64,000 nucleotides of DNA from Aggregatilineales bacterium (GTDB lineage Bacteria; Chloroflexota; Anaerolineae; Aggregatilineales; Phototrophicaceae): contig JAUQWZ010000034.1 in assembly GCA_030834905.1 (NCBI GenBank), positions 124,001 through 188,000 of the forward strand. Reading direction: 5' to 3'. Made by a program: the position numbers and the translations under genes. Below the pieces are notes generated by a model. The model saw only the letters and a program-made list of their open reading frames with translations. It did not search any database and was not told the DNA's origin. Positions 1 to 8,623 of the stretch are shown here, piece by piece. Position 1 is the first letter of the stretch. Each line of letters begins with the position of its first letter.

Positions 1-26
1 TTTCAACTTGCTACTTTCCACTTCTC
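1..26. repeat. Partial AAGT/GAAAGT-type intergenic repeat
   Basis: Read on the minus strand, the first 26 bases are a string of AAGT and GAAAGT units. The same wording occurs in the inverted repeats at 11600-11642 and 17749-17819. The tract directly follows the stop codon of the glycosylphosphotransferase gene and is cut by the window edge, so a partner arm cannot be checked. Confidence 0.5.
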
Positions 27-1475
27 TCAATACGCACCCTGCCGCAGCAGCACGCGCGGGATGGTCATCATCAGAATCTGCGCGTCTAGCTGCATCGACC
101 AGTTTTCGATGTAGTAAATGTCGAGCAGGCACATCTCGTCAAACGGCACTTCGCTGCGTCCACTCACCTGCCACAGCCCGGTCATACCCGGCTTGACCTG
201 CAGCCTCTGCATGTGCCAGGGTTCGTAGAGGGTCACTTCTTCAGGCGTGGGCGGGCGCGGACCGACCAGGCTCATGTGTCCCGCCAGCACGTTGAGCAGA
301 TTGGGCACTTCGTCAATGCTGGTGCGCCGGATAAAACGCCCGACCGTGGTCACGCGAGGGTCGTCCTTCAGCTTGGGATGGCGGGGATCAAGCTCGTGCG
401 TCCTGACCAGTTCGTCGCGCAGCTTGTCGGCATTAGGAATCATGCTGCGGAACTTGATCATGTCGAATTCGTGCCCACTTTCACCGACGCGGCGCTGGGT
501 GTAAAAAATCGGACCGGGACCTTCAAGCCGGATCGCCAGCGTCACCAAACCGAGCAGAATCAGCAGCACCGGCGATGCTACCGCGATCAGCCCAATGTCC
601 ATCGCCCGCTTAAGCAGGCGGTTGCTGCCCTTCAGCGGCACGTAGCCATTGACGCGCAGCAGCGGAATTCCGTCTACGTTCTCCACCTGTACCTGCTGTA
701 GGTTTAGCTGGAACACATCCGGCACCACGCTCACTTCCACGCGGCTGCGCTGGCACGTCTGAATCAGTCCGACAATCTGATCGTGGAACGACCAGGACAG
801 CGTAATGACCACATGATCGACCTGCTTATGCCGCAGCACCGCTTCCAGGTTCGCGACGCTGCCCAAGCCCTGCACCCGACCGAGATCCACAGTGCCCAGC
901 GTCGGGTCGTCATCCAGAAATCCCACCGGATGATAGCCCAGTTCCTTGCGGGCGATCATCGTCCGCAGGACAGAACGCCCGACATCGCCAGCCCCAACCA
1001 CCAGCGTGCGCTGGATGCCAATACCGCGCGCCCGCAGCCTTGACTGGATGTAGCGCCTGACCAGCCGCGCGCCGGACAGCAGGACAACCGTGATCGCCGC
1101 TGCGTAGATCATCATCAGGCGGCTGAAGACTGTCGGCTGCAGGACGAAGCTGATCGCCAGCACCACGACGGTAGCGTTGGTAACGCCGTTGAGGATGGTG
1201 TAGCTTTCGTCGAGCCAGCCGCGCCCGCGAATCATCCGGTACAGCCCGCTGCCGCGATAGTTGAGATGCAGCCAGAGGATGTAAATCGCCGCGAACGGCA
1301 GATACGGCTCAAACGGCGCGAAATTCATCTCAAAGACCGGACGCAGAATCTGAAGGTGATAGCGAATGAAGTACGCCAGCCCAAAGGCGACGAACGCCAG
1401 CAGCGCATCCACCACCGGCATCAGCCAGGGTGATTCGAGAATATGGCGGCGAGTACTTGACAATCTTTTTGGCAT
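27..1475 (-). CDS. Polyprenyl glycosylphosphotransferase (WbaP/WcaJ-type initiating sugar transferase)
   Basis: A 482-residue membrane enzyme expected to transfer a sugar-1-phosphate from a UDP-sugar onto undecaprenyl phosphate, the first step of exopolysaccharide or surface-glycan assembly. The N-terminal third holds about four to five hydrophobic helices. A Rossmann-like segment with VVGAGDVGRSV follows near residues 155-180. From about residue 290 comes the bacterial sugar transferase domain, starting KRAMDIGL and containing FDMIKFRSM, TSIDEVPNLLNVL, MSLVGPRPP and KPGMTGLWQVSGR, all hallmarks of the family. The length fits the long WbaP/WcaJ form. The start lies 4 bp after the stop of the GT4 gene at 1480-2592, so the two are probably co-transcribed. 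The sugar specificity cannot be read from the sequence. Confidence 0.93.
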   Translation of the reverse strand: MPKRLSSTRRHILESPWLMPVVDALLAFVAFGLAYFIRYHLQILRPVFEMNFAPFEPYLPFAAIYILWLHLNYRGSGLYRMIRGRGWLDESYTILNGVTNATVVVLAISFVLQPTVFSRLMMIYAAAITVVLLSGARLVRRYIQSRLRARGIGIQRTLVVGAGDVGRSVLRTMIARKELGYHPVGFLDDDPTLGTVDLGRVQGLGSVANLEAVLRHKQVDHVVITLSWSFHDQIVGLIQTCQRSRVEVSVVPDVFQLNLQQVQVENVDGIPLLRVNGYVPLKGSNRLLKRAMDIGLIAVASPVLLILLGLVTLAIRLEGPGPIFYTQRRVGESGHEFDMIKFRSMIPNADKLRDELVRTHELDPRHPKLKDDPRVTTVGRFIRRTSIDEVPNLLNVLAGHMSLVGPRPPTPEEVTLYEPWHMQRLQVKPGMTGLWQVSGRSEVPFDEMCLLDIYYIENWSMQLDAQILMMTIPRVLLRQGAY

Positions 1476-1479
1476 AGAC

Positions 1480-2592
1480 CTACTTCAGGGCACTCACATA
1501 ACTCTGTACAGTCTGATGGGCAGTCTCCGCCCAGGAATAACGACGGGCTTCCTCAAGACCGCGTTCGCGCGCCGAGCCACGCCACTCGGCATCGCCTGCC
1601 GCGCGGCGCAGGGCTGCCGTCCACGCCTCGATATCGTGCGGCGGCACCCGCATCCCGGCTTCGCCGACCACTTCCGGCAGCGAAGAAACATCTGAGACGA
1701 TGACCGGCGTGCCACAAGCCATCGCTTCGAGGACTGGCAGACCAAAGCCTTCAAAGACCGAAGGCATCAGAAACGCTTCCGCGCAATTGTACCAGAAAGG
1801 CAGTTCTTCTGAAGCGAGGAAGCCGGTGAACTCGACATTCAGCCGGCAGCGCTCCACGCGCTCAAAGACGGCGTCATAGTCCCAGCCTTTGCCGCCGCCA
1901 ATGATCAGCGGCAGTCGCTCCTGCTGCGGCAGCGCGGCGTAGGCATCGAGCAGCGTCACCAGGTTTTTGCGCGGCTCAATCGTGCCGACAAACAGCCAGA
2001 AGCGTTCCGGCAGGCGCTTTTTGCGTCGAAAAGCTTCCACTTCGTCGGCGGGCATAGGGCGGAACAACGCCGCGTCATAGCCCGGCGCGGCAATATCAAT
2101 CCTGTCCATCGGAACGGCGAGCGTCTGGGCGATATCGCGGGCGGTGCTGTGCGAAATGGCGATCACCCGTTCCGCCCGCTGGCAGGTGAACCCTGTGAAC
2201 AGACGAAGATAGAGCCGCCGCGCCCGTGAAAGCACCTGCGGATAATGGATGAAGCTCAGATCATAGACGGTGACAACGCTCGGCTTTCGCAGCCACAGCG
2301 GCGCGACAAACGCCAGCGCGTGATACAGATCAAATTCGCCCAATTCCCAGGGCTGAATCGCCTGCTCCCACAGAATACGGCGCAGCGGCGGCTCGGTATC
2401 CATCCATGAACGCAGCTTTTGCAGTCCTTCAAACTGGATATTGTTCCCCGCGCCGACCAGCGCTGTCAGCCGCCAGCCGGGCGGAACCGCCGCTGGCAGA
2501 TGGTGCAGAAGCTGTTCGATATAGCCGTGTATTCCGGCGCTGCGGTAGCCCGCTGTGCCAGAGAGTAGATGAGCGTTCAATCCGATGTGCAT
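1480..2592 (-). CDS. GT4-family glycosyltransferase
   Basis: A 370-residue GT-B fold retaining glycosyltransferase, probably cytoplasmic and acting on lipid-linked glycan. The N-terminus MHIGLNAHLLSG is typical of the family. Around residues 200-215 the text FVGTIEPRKNL marks the start of the donor-binding domain, and EGFGLPVLEAMACGTPVI carries the EX7E motif that binds the nucleotide-sugar phosphate. It lies upstream of the glycosylphosphotransferase with a 4-bp gap, which supports a shared role in surface polysaccharide synthesis. A perfect -10 hexamer sits very close to the ATG (see the site at 2602-2607). Donor and acceptor are unknown. Confidence 0.92.
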   Translation of the reverse strand: MHIGLNAHLLSGTAGYRSAGIHGYIEQLLHHLPAAVPPGWRLTALVGAGNNIQFEGLQKLRSWMDTEPPLRRILWEQAIQPWELGEFDLYHALAFVAPLWLRKPSVVTVYDLSFIHYPQVLSRARRLYLRLFTGFTCQRAERVIAISHSTARDIAQTLAVPMDRIDIAAPGYDAALFRPMPADEVEAFRRKKRLPERFWLFVGTIEPRKNLVTLLDAYAALPQQERLPLIIGGGKGWDYDAVFERVERCRLNVEFTGFLASEELPFWYNCAEAFLMPSVFEGFGLPVLEAMACGTPVIVSDVSSLPEVVGEAGMRVPPHDIEAWTAALRRAAGDAEWRGSARERGLEEARRYSWAETAHQTVQSYVSALK

Positions 2593-2601
2593 AGTAGGAC
2601 A

Positions 2602-2607
2602 ATTATA
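2602..2607 (-). promoter_or_regulatory. -10 element of the GT4/glycosylphosphotransferase operon
   Basis: The minus strand reads a perfect TATAAT ending 9 bp before the ATG at 2592. A start site the usual 6-8 bp downstream would leave almost no leader, so the mRNA may be leaderless. The -35 region (about 2625-2630, TGTGTG) is weak. Confidence 0.45.
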
Positions 2608-2781
2608 CTGGGTCGGCTCTCGCTCACACAGGTTCGCTATTTTCCCGAAAAATAGTTAAGCTGATAGGCGAAAGTTCAGCAGAACATCGTGGCGATGCGC
2701 GCATGACCGCCCCTGCTGCCAGCAAGCTGTGTTGTCCGTTGGGTCGCCGCCTATCAAAGCCGAGCAGCCGCAAACCACATT

Positions 2782-3720
2782 ATGAGCGATTACAAACCGA
2801 TTTCCCAATCCACCGCCCCTCGCCTGACCCAACTGGCGAGCGTTCGCTGTCCTTTTGTCGCCGATCTCGCCTGGTCGCCAGATGGGCAAATGCTGGCGCT
2901 GGCGCACGCCGAAGGCGTTTCGCTCTGGTCGGGCGGCTTTGGCGGCAAGCCCGATCTCACTCTGGAAGGACATGAAGGTCCGGTCAAAGGACTCGCCTTC
3001 TCGCCGGACAGCCACTTCATCGCCACTGGCAGCGCCGATACCACCGTTCGCCTGTGGATGACATCCAACGCGCGGCGGCTGTCGATCACGCGCGAACACA
3101 CCGACGCCGTGAACTGCGTGCTGTTCAGCCCGACCGGCTCGCTGCTCGTATCAGCGGGCGGCGATCAGCGGGTGAAGCTGCTGGATATGACCATGACCAA
3201 CGGCTTTACGCTGACCGGACACACCGGCGAAATTACCAGCCTCGCCTTTGGCTACGATGGCGCGATTCTGGCGTCCGGCGGGCGCGATAAAGTCGTCTAT
3301 TTCTGGGACGTTGCCGAACGCAAGCCGCTGGTCAGGCTGGAGCACGATGGGCGCGTGACCGATCTGGCGACCAGCCCCGACGGCAGGCTGGTTGCCAGCA
3401 CCTGCCGCGATGGTTTCGTGCGCCTGTGGGAATTTGAAACCGGGCAGTTGGTCAAAGCCATCAACGCCCATGAAAACGGCACCGACAGCGTCGCCTTCAG
3501 CCCCGATGGCACGCTGCTCGCCACCGGCGGGCGCGACAACGCGGTAAAGCTGTGGGATCTGGATACCGGCGAAAAGGTCGGCGAGCTGGCGGCACACGAG
3601 AAGCCGGTACTCACGCTGGCGTTCAATCCCACCGGACGCCTGCTCGTCAGCGGCAGCGGCGACAATACCGTCAAAATGTGGGGCGTGAGTACCAGCGCCG
3701 AAAATGGCAGGTCGCAATAG
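2782..3720 (+). CDS. Seven-repeat WD40 beta-propeller protein
   Basis: A 312-residue protein made almost entirely of WD40 repeats. Seven repeats can be counted, with blades centred near residues 40, 78, 120, 162, 203, 245 and 287. Recurring phrases are FSPDG, LATGG and VKLWD, with GH dipeptides at blade starts. This number closes one complete propeller, so the gene looks full length with no attached enzymatic domain. No signal peptide is seen, so it is probably a cytoplasmic scaffold. It is divergent from the GT4 operon and convergent with the peroxidase fusion gene, whose stop lies 7 bp beyond its own stop. No partner can be inferred. Confidence 0.92.
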   Translation: MSDYKPISQSTAPRLTQLASVRCPFVADLAWSPDGQMLALAHAEGVSLWSGGFGGKPDLTLEGHEGPVKGLAFSPDSHFIATGSADTTVRLWMTSNARRLSITREHTDAVNCVLFSPTGSLLVSAGGDQRVKLLDMTMTNGFTLTGHTGEITSLAFGYDGAILASGGRDKVVYFWDVAERKPLVRLEHDGRVTDLATSPDGRLVASTCRDGFVRLWEFETGQLVKAINAHENGTDSVAFSPDGTLLATGGRDNAVKLWDLDTGEKVGELAAHEKPVLTLAFNPTGRLLVSGSGDNTVKMWGVSTSAENGRSQ

Positions 3721-3727
3721 CACCGCC

Positions 3728-6013
3728 TTACAACAGCGCGCCAATCAGCACATCGTAGAAGCGCCACAGCGCCCGCCGCGCCGGGTCAGCCCAATCGCGC
3801 CCCGGCAGCAGCGGCGGGAAGGCGTTGGCGGTTGGGTCGTCAAAGCTGTTGCTCCAGCCTTCGCCCGTCCACAAAATATCCGCGCCGGGGATGCCGAGCG
3901 CCGCCACCTCGCCCTGCGGCTCATAGCCGTTGTTCTGGTAGCGGTTGTCGTGAATCCAGTTGTATTCGGGGATCGGACCCAGATCGAATACCGTATCGCG
4001 CGGATATACCTGATAGAGGCTGGTCAGGGCGACCCCCGCCGTCGAGTTGCCGCGAATGTCGTTGTCAAAGACTTCGGTGTAATCCGCCGTCATGATCATG
4101 ATCCCTGTACCCGGCGGCACACGGCTGACGATGGCGTTGGGCGCGCCAAAATTGGGGTGGTTGTTATTCTCGATGATGTTGCTGTAGACGCGGGTATTGT
4201 AGCCCACCCGCGAGGGATTATTGGGCAGCAGAAACACCAGAATACCGCCGGTGTTGTCGTGAACGAAGTTGTCGTACACGTCGGCGTCGGTGCTGTTCTC
4301 GATCTCGATGCCGGTGACGTTGTTATACACCTCGCTGTCGCGCACGATGATCGGTCCCCGGCTCTGCCCGACGTAGATCGCCGCGTCGGCGATTCCTGAC
4401 GCGACCACGCGCTCGACCAGAACGTCGGTACATTCCACCGGATAAACGCCGTAGATGCCCGCGTCCTGAATAATCAGATCGCGGTAGACGATGCGCTGCG
4501 CCCCGGTGGTCAGCACGCCGTTACCAATGGTATTCCGCACGCCAAAGCCTTCGAGCACGAAATCGTCGCCGGTGGTGTTAAAGCCATCACTCAACGTCCC
4601 GCGCCCATCAATCCAGGGGCGTTCGTCGTCGCCGTCGGTGCTGCCATCGCCGTTCACGTCGGTGACAGCGCCGCGAACGGTGATCTGCGGCATGTCGATA
4701 TAGACCGTCTCATGGTACACCCCCGGCGCGACCAGCACCGTATCGCCCGGCAGCGCCCGATCTACCCCCGCCTGAATGGACTCCCCGGCTGCGACGGTGA
4801 TCGTCTGCGGCGCGCGCTGTTCGGCGGCAGCCCACGGCGGCGCGGTCGAATGTTCGACCAGCGCGCGCGCCGGGTTCTCAACAGGCTGAATGACGGGCAG
4901 CCCGCTGGGCACCGACTCAGGGATGGCGATCAGGTCAGTCGGTTCATCGGTCAGAGCATACAGAAACTGCACCAGATCGCTCGTCTGCTGATCGGTCAGA
5001 TTGAAGCTGCGCACCTTCTCATCCACCGCTGCATCAACGCCAAAAGCCGTCCCGCCGCCCTGAGCGTAGAAATCGACCACTTCTTCCAGCGTCTCGAAAG
5101 CGCCGTTGTGCATGTACGGGGCGCTCAACGCCACATTGCGCAGCCCCGGCGTGCGAAAGGCGCGTTCGGCGTCGGGCGCGTTGACCGTTTCGATCTGTCC
5201 CAGATCCGGCGCAGACGGATCGGTGTCCGGCACGCCGAGTACGTGGAAGGTGTTGTGCGTAAAACTGGGCCAGGCGTGACACTCAAAGCAGCGGGTCTGG
5301 GCGCTGCGGAAGACGTCGAAACCCCGCCGCTGCGCCGGTGTGAGCGCGTTGAAATCGCCTGCCGCGAATCGGTCAAAGGGCGTATCGTGGCTGACGAGCG
5401 TGCGTTCAAAGGCGGCAATCGCCCGGACAACGCTGTCCGCCGTGATGGCGCCGTCGTCAAACGCCGCGTCAAACAGGCGCTGGTATTCGGGAATCGCCGC
5501 AAGCTGGGCGATCATCTCGTCCGGCACTGCGCCCATCTCATCTTCAGCCGTCAGCGGCACCAGCATCTGGTCTTCCAGCGTTTGCACCCGTCCATCCCAG
5601 AACAGGCTGGTGGCATAGGCGGCGTTCCACAGCGACGGCGTGTTGCGACGCAGGTCTTCGCCATGCGCGCCAAGCGCCAATGCCCGCCCATCGCTGAAAC
5701 CGAGGTCAGGATGATGGCACGAAGCGCACGCGAGATCGTCGTTGGCGGAAAGCACCGGATCGTAAAACAGCAGCCGCCCCAATGCCGCCTGTTCGGCGTT
5801 CACCACCGGCAGGTCGGGCGCAGACGCCTGCAAGCCGCTGACCGCCGCGTCATCCTGACGCGCGCCGCCGCCCTGCTCCGCCACCGGAATCACCGGATCT
5901 TCATCGGCAGGCAGAAAAGCGAAAGCGGTAGCCAGTCCGCACAGAAACAGCAGCGGCACACCGATCAGGTAGCGCAGGAAAGAAGGTTTTCGTTTAGCTT
6001 TATCTGTTGTCAT
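3728..6013 (-). CDS. Dihaem cytochrome c peroxidase (MauG/CcpA type) fused to a right-handed parallel beta-helix domain
   Basis: A 761-residue exported protein. Residues 13-35 form a membrane anchor or signal segment. Residues 75-355 are a bacterial dihaem cytochrome c peroxidase domain, with haem sites CASCH (96-100) and CFECH (242-246) and the family phrases LGRLLFYDP, RNTPSLWN, FWDGR, RTPGLRNVALSAPYMHNG and DFYAQGG. From about residue 410 a NosD/pectate-lyase-like beta-helix begins with ITVAAGESIQAGVDRALPGD. It continues through repeated short strand-turn units such as DVYDNFVHDNTGGI and VYSNIIENNNH to about residue 700. Near residue 455, DVNGDGSTDGDD resembles a calcium-binding loop. Peroxidase and helix are in one uninterrupted frame. 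It is the last gene of a minus-strand haem-protein block. Confidence 0.9.
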   Translation of the reverse strand: MTTDKAKRKPSFLRYLIGVPLLFLCGLATAFAFLPADEDPVIPVAEQGGGARQDDAAVSGLQASAPDLPVVNAEQAALGRLLFYDPVLSANDDLACASCHHPDLGFSDGRALALGAHGEDLRRNTPSLWNAAYATSLFWDGRVQTLEDQMLVPLTAEDEMGAVPDEMIAQLAAIPEYQRLFDAAFDDGAITADSVVRAIAAFERTLVSHDTPFDRFAAGDFNALTPAQRRGFDVFRSAQTRCFECHAWPSFTHNTFHVLGVPDTDPSAPDLGQIETVNAPDAERAFRTPGLRNVALSAPYMHNGAFETLEEVVDFYAQGGGTAFGVDAAVDEKVRSFNLTDQQTSDLVQFLYALTDEPTDLIAIPESVPSGLPVIQPVENPARALVEHSTAPPWAAAEQRAPQTITVAAGESIQAGVDRALPGDTVLVAPGVYHETVYIDMPQITVRGAVTDVNGDGSTDGDDERPWIDGRGTLSDGFNTTGDDFVLEGFGVRNTIGNGVLTTGAQRIVYRDLIIQDAGIYGVYPVECTDVLVERVVASGIADAAIYVGQSRGPIIVRDSEVYNNVTGIEIENSTDADVYDNFVHDNTGGILVFLLPNNPSRVGYNTRVYSNIIENNNHPNFGAPNAIVSRVPPGTGIMIMTADYTEVFDNDIRGNSTAGVALTSLYQVYPRDTVFDLGPIPEYNWIHDNRYQNNGYEPQGEVAALGIPGADILWTGEGWSNSFDDPTANAFPPLLPGRDWADPARRALWRFYDVLIGALL

Positions 6014-6086
6014 GACTCATCATTCAAGATATTAAGTAGCTGTGCGTGTAATTCAGGCAAATTGCTCTGTAGTCTGAAGATATGTT

Positions 6087-6401
6087 TTATAGTCCCTCGG
6101 CATAGATAACCTCATTCATGATGTAGGGACGCAGTCGCTCTTTGAGTCCACCCTCAGTGACTAAATCGACTTCAACGCCAAACAGTTCCTCCAGGAAAAA
6201 CTTGATGTCCATGAAATCATAAAAGCGCGGGCGTGCCAGCGTTACCAGAATGTCAATATCGCTGTCCGGCGTTTGCTCGCCGCGCGCGTAAGAGCCGAAC
6301 AGACCGATTTTGCGCGCGCCCAGTTCGTACAGTTTTTCTCGATGCTCGCGCAGCACATCCAGAATTTCTGAAGCTGTCCACTTTACCTGCTGCATGATCA
6401 A
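6087..6401 (-). CDS. MNT-type minimal nucleotidyltransferase
   Basis: A 104-residue protein of the MNT/KNTase-like nucleotidyltransferase family. The signature GLFGSYARGEQ followed by SDIDILV gives the GS motif and the first two metal-binding aspartates, and VEVDLV near residue 79 supplies the third, so it should be catalytically competent. Family members are often the antitoxin half of HEPN-MNT toxin-antitoxin pairs, in which they adenylylate the HEPN toxin. Here no HEPN-like ORF is adjacent: the flanking genes are a polytopic membrane protein 12 bp upstream and the peroxidase fusion 73 bp downstream. It is therefore annotated as a stand-alone enzyme of unknown substrate. Confidence 0.85.
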   Translation of the reverse strand: MIMQQVKWTASEILDVLREHREKLYELGARKIGLFGSYARGEQTPDSDIDILVTLARPRFYDFMDIKFFLEELFGVEVDLVTEGGLKERLRPYIMNEVIYAEGL

Positions 6402-6413
6402 GTCCTCGCCTGC

Positions 6414-7721
6414 TTATGAACCTGATTTTACAACATCCTGCGCGCCGGGTCGCCGCGCCCGCATTCCAAGCGCGTAGATGATCAATCCGGCTGCCAGCAG
6501 CACCAGCCCGATCACCCACAGGCTGTACAGGGGGACGATTAGCGCCTGCGACTCCAGATAGCCGATGCTGAGCAGTCGTTCCAGATACACCTGTACCAGT
6601 CCCGCCGACGCCAGCGCCGCGCCGCTAACAAACGCGCCAAACGCCACCAACCAGAACGGTGTCAGCCCGGTCACGCGCTGGTTCAGACCGCGCAGTTCGG
6701 CGGCAATCTGGTTGAACACACCCAGCAGCACCGAAATCACCCCTGACTGAACAAGCGTCACCTGAAGATCGCTCAGGCGCGTACCTGCCGTATATACACG
6801 GACGCCAGGCAGCGCGTTCAAGCCGCTAAGCAGCGCCGCGCCGAGCAGCAGCAGGATTCCCAGCGCCAGCCAGTGCGCCGACAGCGTCGCATTGGTATTG
6901 CGATCTGAAAACGCGCGGTAGCTGTGCGCGGCAAAGATCAGATACACCACCGGAACGACGACCGCGCCGATACTGCCAAGCGTCTCGACCGCCTGACCCG
7001 CGCCCAGCGTGTAAAACTGCGGCAGCGTTTGCAGCCCGCCTGCCAGCGCCGTCAACCCGGCGACGGTGTACAGCCCCATCTGCGCCCACTGCGGGGTGAT
7101 GTTACTGAAGCGGTGCATCAGCCAGAAGGCAAGCGCGATGATCGCTATCGGATAGGCGACGCCCTGCTGTAACCCCAGCGCCAGCGCCCGCAAAACCCGA
7201 TCCGGCAGGAAGTCCGGCGCGGGCAGCAGACCGATAATGAGACTGACGACATACAGCGACATTCCCACCGCCCACACAGGAATGACCGCCGCTCGCGGCT
7301 GGCTCATCAAAACGTTGGCGACCACAAGCACGACGGTGACGCCAACCCCCAGATCCAGAACGGCGGGAAGCTCCATGCCGCTGCGCCCTTCAAGCATACC
7401 CAGCGCTCCGGCGGCGCAGCCCAGCAGCACGACCAGACTCCACAGCCGCACGCTGTACAGCAGCAGTCGCTCATCGCGCAGCCGGGGGGCAGCCAGCGCC
7501 GACGCTGCCGCGTAGACCCCGCCGCCAAGCAGCCCACTGACAACTGCCAGATTGACCAGCACACTGGCGAAGGCGTTCACCTGATGGTAGGGTAAGGTCG
7601 TCGCCAGCGGGTCGTCGCCGAGAAACTTGACCGCGCCCAGCAGCGATACGACGGCATAGACCAGCAGCAGCAGGAGCATGTGGCTGAACAACCGGTACGA
7701 TAGTTTCTGCGTCAGCGTCAT
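6414..7721 (-). CDS. Polytopic membrane protein resembling a degenerate haem-copper oxidase (CcoN/NorB-like) subunit
   Basis: A 435-residue protein with about 12 hydrophobic helices. Its start follows the stop of a NorC-like cytochrome gene by 4 bp, the same order as norC-norB. The phrase LPYHQVNAFASVLV near residue 43 resembles the helix-II low-spin-haem histidine region of CcoN/NorB. Histidines are otherwise few (LMHRF, AAHSYRAF, SAHWLAL), and the His-His pair expected for the binuclear metal centre is not evident. It is therefore unlikely to be a functional oxidase or NO reductase by itself. It may be a diverged electron-transfer or quinol-interacting subunit. The family assignment rests on context plus weak resemblance. 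Confidence 0.6.
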   Translation of the reverse strand: MTLTQKLSYRLFSHMLLLLLVYAVVSLLGAVKFLGDDPLATTLPYHQVNAFASVLVNLAVVSGLLGGGVYAAASALAAPRLRDERLLLYSVRLWSLVVLLGCAAGALGMLEGRSGMELPAVLDLGVGVTVVLVVANVLMSQPRAAVIPVWAVGMSLYVVSLIIGLLPAPDFLPDRVLRALALGLQQGVAYPIAIIALAFWLMHRFSNITPQWAQMGLYTVAGLTALAGGLQTLPQFYTLGAGQAVETLGSIGAVVVPVVYLIFAAHSYRAFSDRNTNATLSAHWLALGILLLLGAALLSGLNALPGVRVYTAGTRLSDLQVTLVQSGVISVLLGVFNQIAAELRGLNQRVTGLTPFWLVAFGAFVSGAALASAGLVQVYLERLLSIGYLESQALIVPLYSLWVIGLVLLAAGLIIYALGMRARRPGAQDVVKSGS

Positions 7722-7725
7722 GCTC

Positions 7726-8481
7726 TCACTCCAGTGTCAGCAGAAAGGCGATCAGGTTGTTGATCTGTTCGCTGCTGAGGACATCGCCGAGGTTCTGCGC
7801 CATGACGTTGCCAAACCCCTCGACGACGTAATCGCCCGGATGCAGCAGCGATGTGCGCAGGTAGTCCTCGGCGCTCTGACCGGGCACGCGAGTCAACGCG
7901 CGTGTGGCGACGCCCGCCAGCGACGGACCGACGACGATCACCTCCGGCTCAAGCGAGTGGCAGGTGGCGCAGTTCGCCGGGGGGCGTGAAAACCAGTAGC
8001 GTCCGCTGGCGACCGGATCGGTTGGCTCGGCAGCGACGGCAGTCCGCGCGTCTCCGCTGGCAGTCGCATCAACAGCAAGCCCGCCGCTGACGCGAATCGG
8101 GCGCGGTGACCAGCCGGTTTCGCTGGACGCAAGCGACTGCAAGAAGGTCATCAGTTGATCCGTCTCAGCGACTGTCAGCCCAAAGCGCGGCATCACCCGC
8201 TGGTTGGGGTGGAACGCCTCAGGATTGACCAGAAACTCGCGCAGATAGGTTTCGCCACGCTGGCTGTAAATGTCGGTCAGGTCAGGCGCAAACGCGCCGC
8301 CCTGCCCATACAGCGTGTGGCAGCCTTCGCAGCCGTTCGCCCGCCAGACGTTAAAGCCGCCGGAGACATCGGCGGTCGAGGGTACAGACAGCGGAGCGGC
8401 TGGCAGCGTCAGCAGCGGCACCGCCAGAATCACACCCATTGCAGCCAGGCAGATGAGGAAAAACAAACGGGTTCCGGGCAT
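7726..8481 (-). CDS. Membrane-anchored dihaem cytochrome c, NorC-like
   Basis: A 251-residue cytochrome with an N-terminal hydrophobic anchor (residues 5-30) and two class I cytochrome c domains. The first haem site is CEGCH at 51-55 in the context HTLYGQGGAFAPDLTDIY, which closely resembles NorC and CcoO-type domains. MPRF near residue 97 gives the probable axial methionine. The second site is CATCH at 171-175, with a later VMAQN as candidate ligand. It is the first gene of a minus-strand run and is 4 bp from the haem-copper-oxidase-like membrane gene. It probably delivers electrons at the outer face of the membrane to that partner, to the peroxidase domain encoded downstream, or to both. 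Confidence 0.85.
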   Translation of the reverse strand: MPGTRLFFLICLAAMGVILAVPLLTLPAAPLSVPSTADVSGGFNVWRANGCEGCHTLYGQGGAFAPDLTDIYSQRGETYLREFLVNPEAFHPNQRVMPRFGLTVAETDQLMTFLQSLASSETGWSPRPIRVSGGLAVDATASGDARTAVAAEPTDPVASGRYWFSRPPANCATCHSLEPEVIVVGPSLAGVATRALTRVPGQSAEDYLRTSLLHPGDYVVEGFGNVMAQNLGDVLSSEQINNLIAFLLTLE

Positions 8482-8553
8482 GGATTAATCTATTGTGAGA
8501 AAAAGTAAGTTGAGATTGAGTATAGTGCGGCGGCGCGGCAACGGCAAATCTGA

Positions 8554-8582
8554 TTGACGCTCGATTGTCAGAAGACTATACT
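8554..8582 (+). promoter_or_regulatory. Sigma-70-type promoter of the Trm112-like gene
   Basis: TTGACG at 8554-8559, a 17-bp spacer and TATACT at 8577-8582. This is a close match to the primary sigma-factor consensus about 40 bp upstream of the ATG at 8624. Confidence 0.7.
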
Positions 8583-8623
8583 GAGTTAGGAATCGCAAAT
8601 AATGAAGGTACGGTAAATCAAAA

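Noticed and set aside
6087..6401. Type VII HEPN-MNT toxin-antitoxin system
   Set aside because: Only the MNT half is present; both neighbours are unrelated cytochrome-block genes.
6414..8481. Functional nitric oxide reductase norCB
   Set aside because: The NorB-like protein lacks the expected histidine and glutamate ligands.
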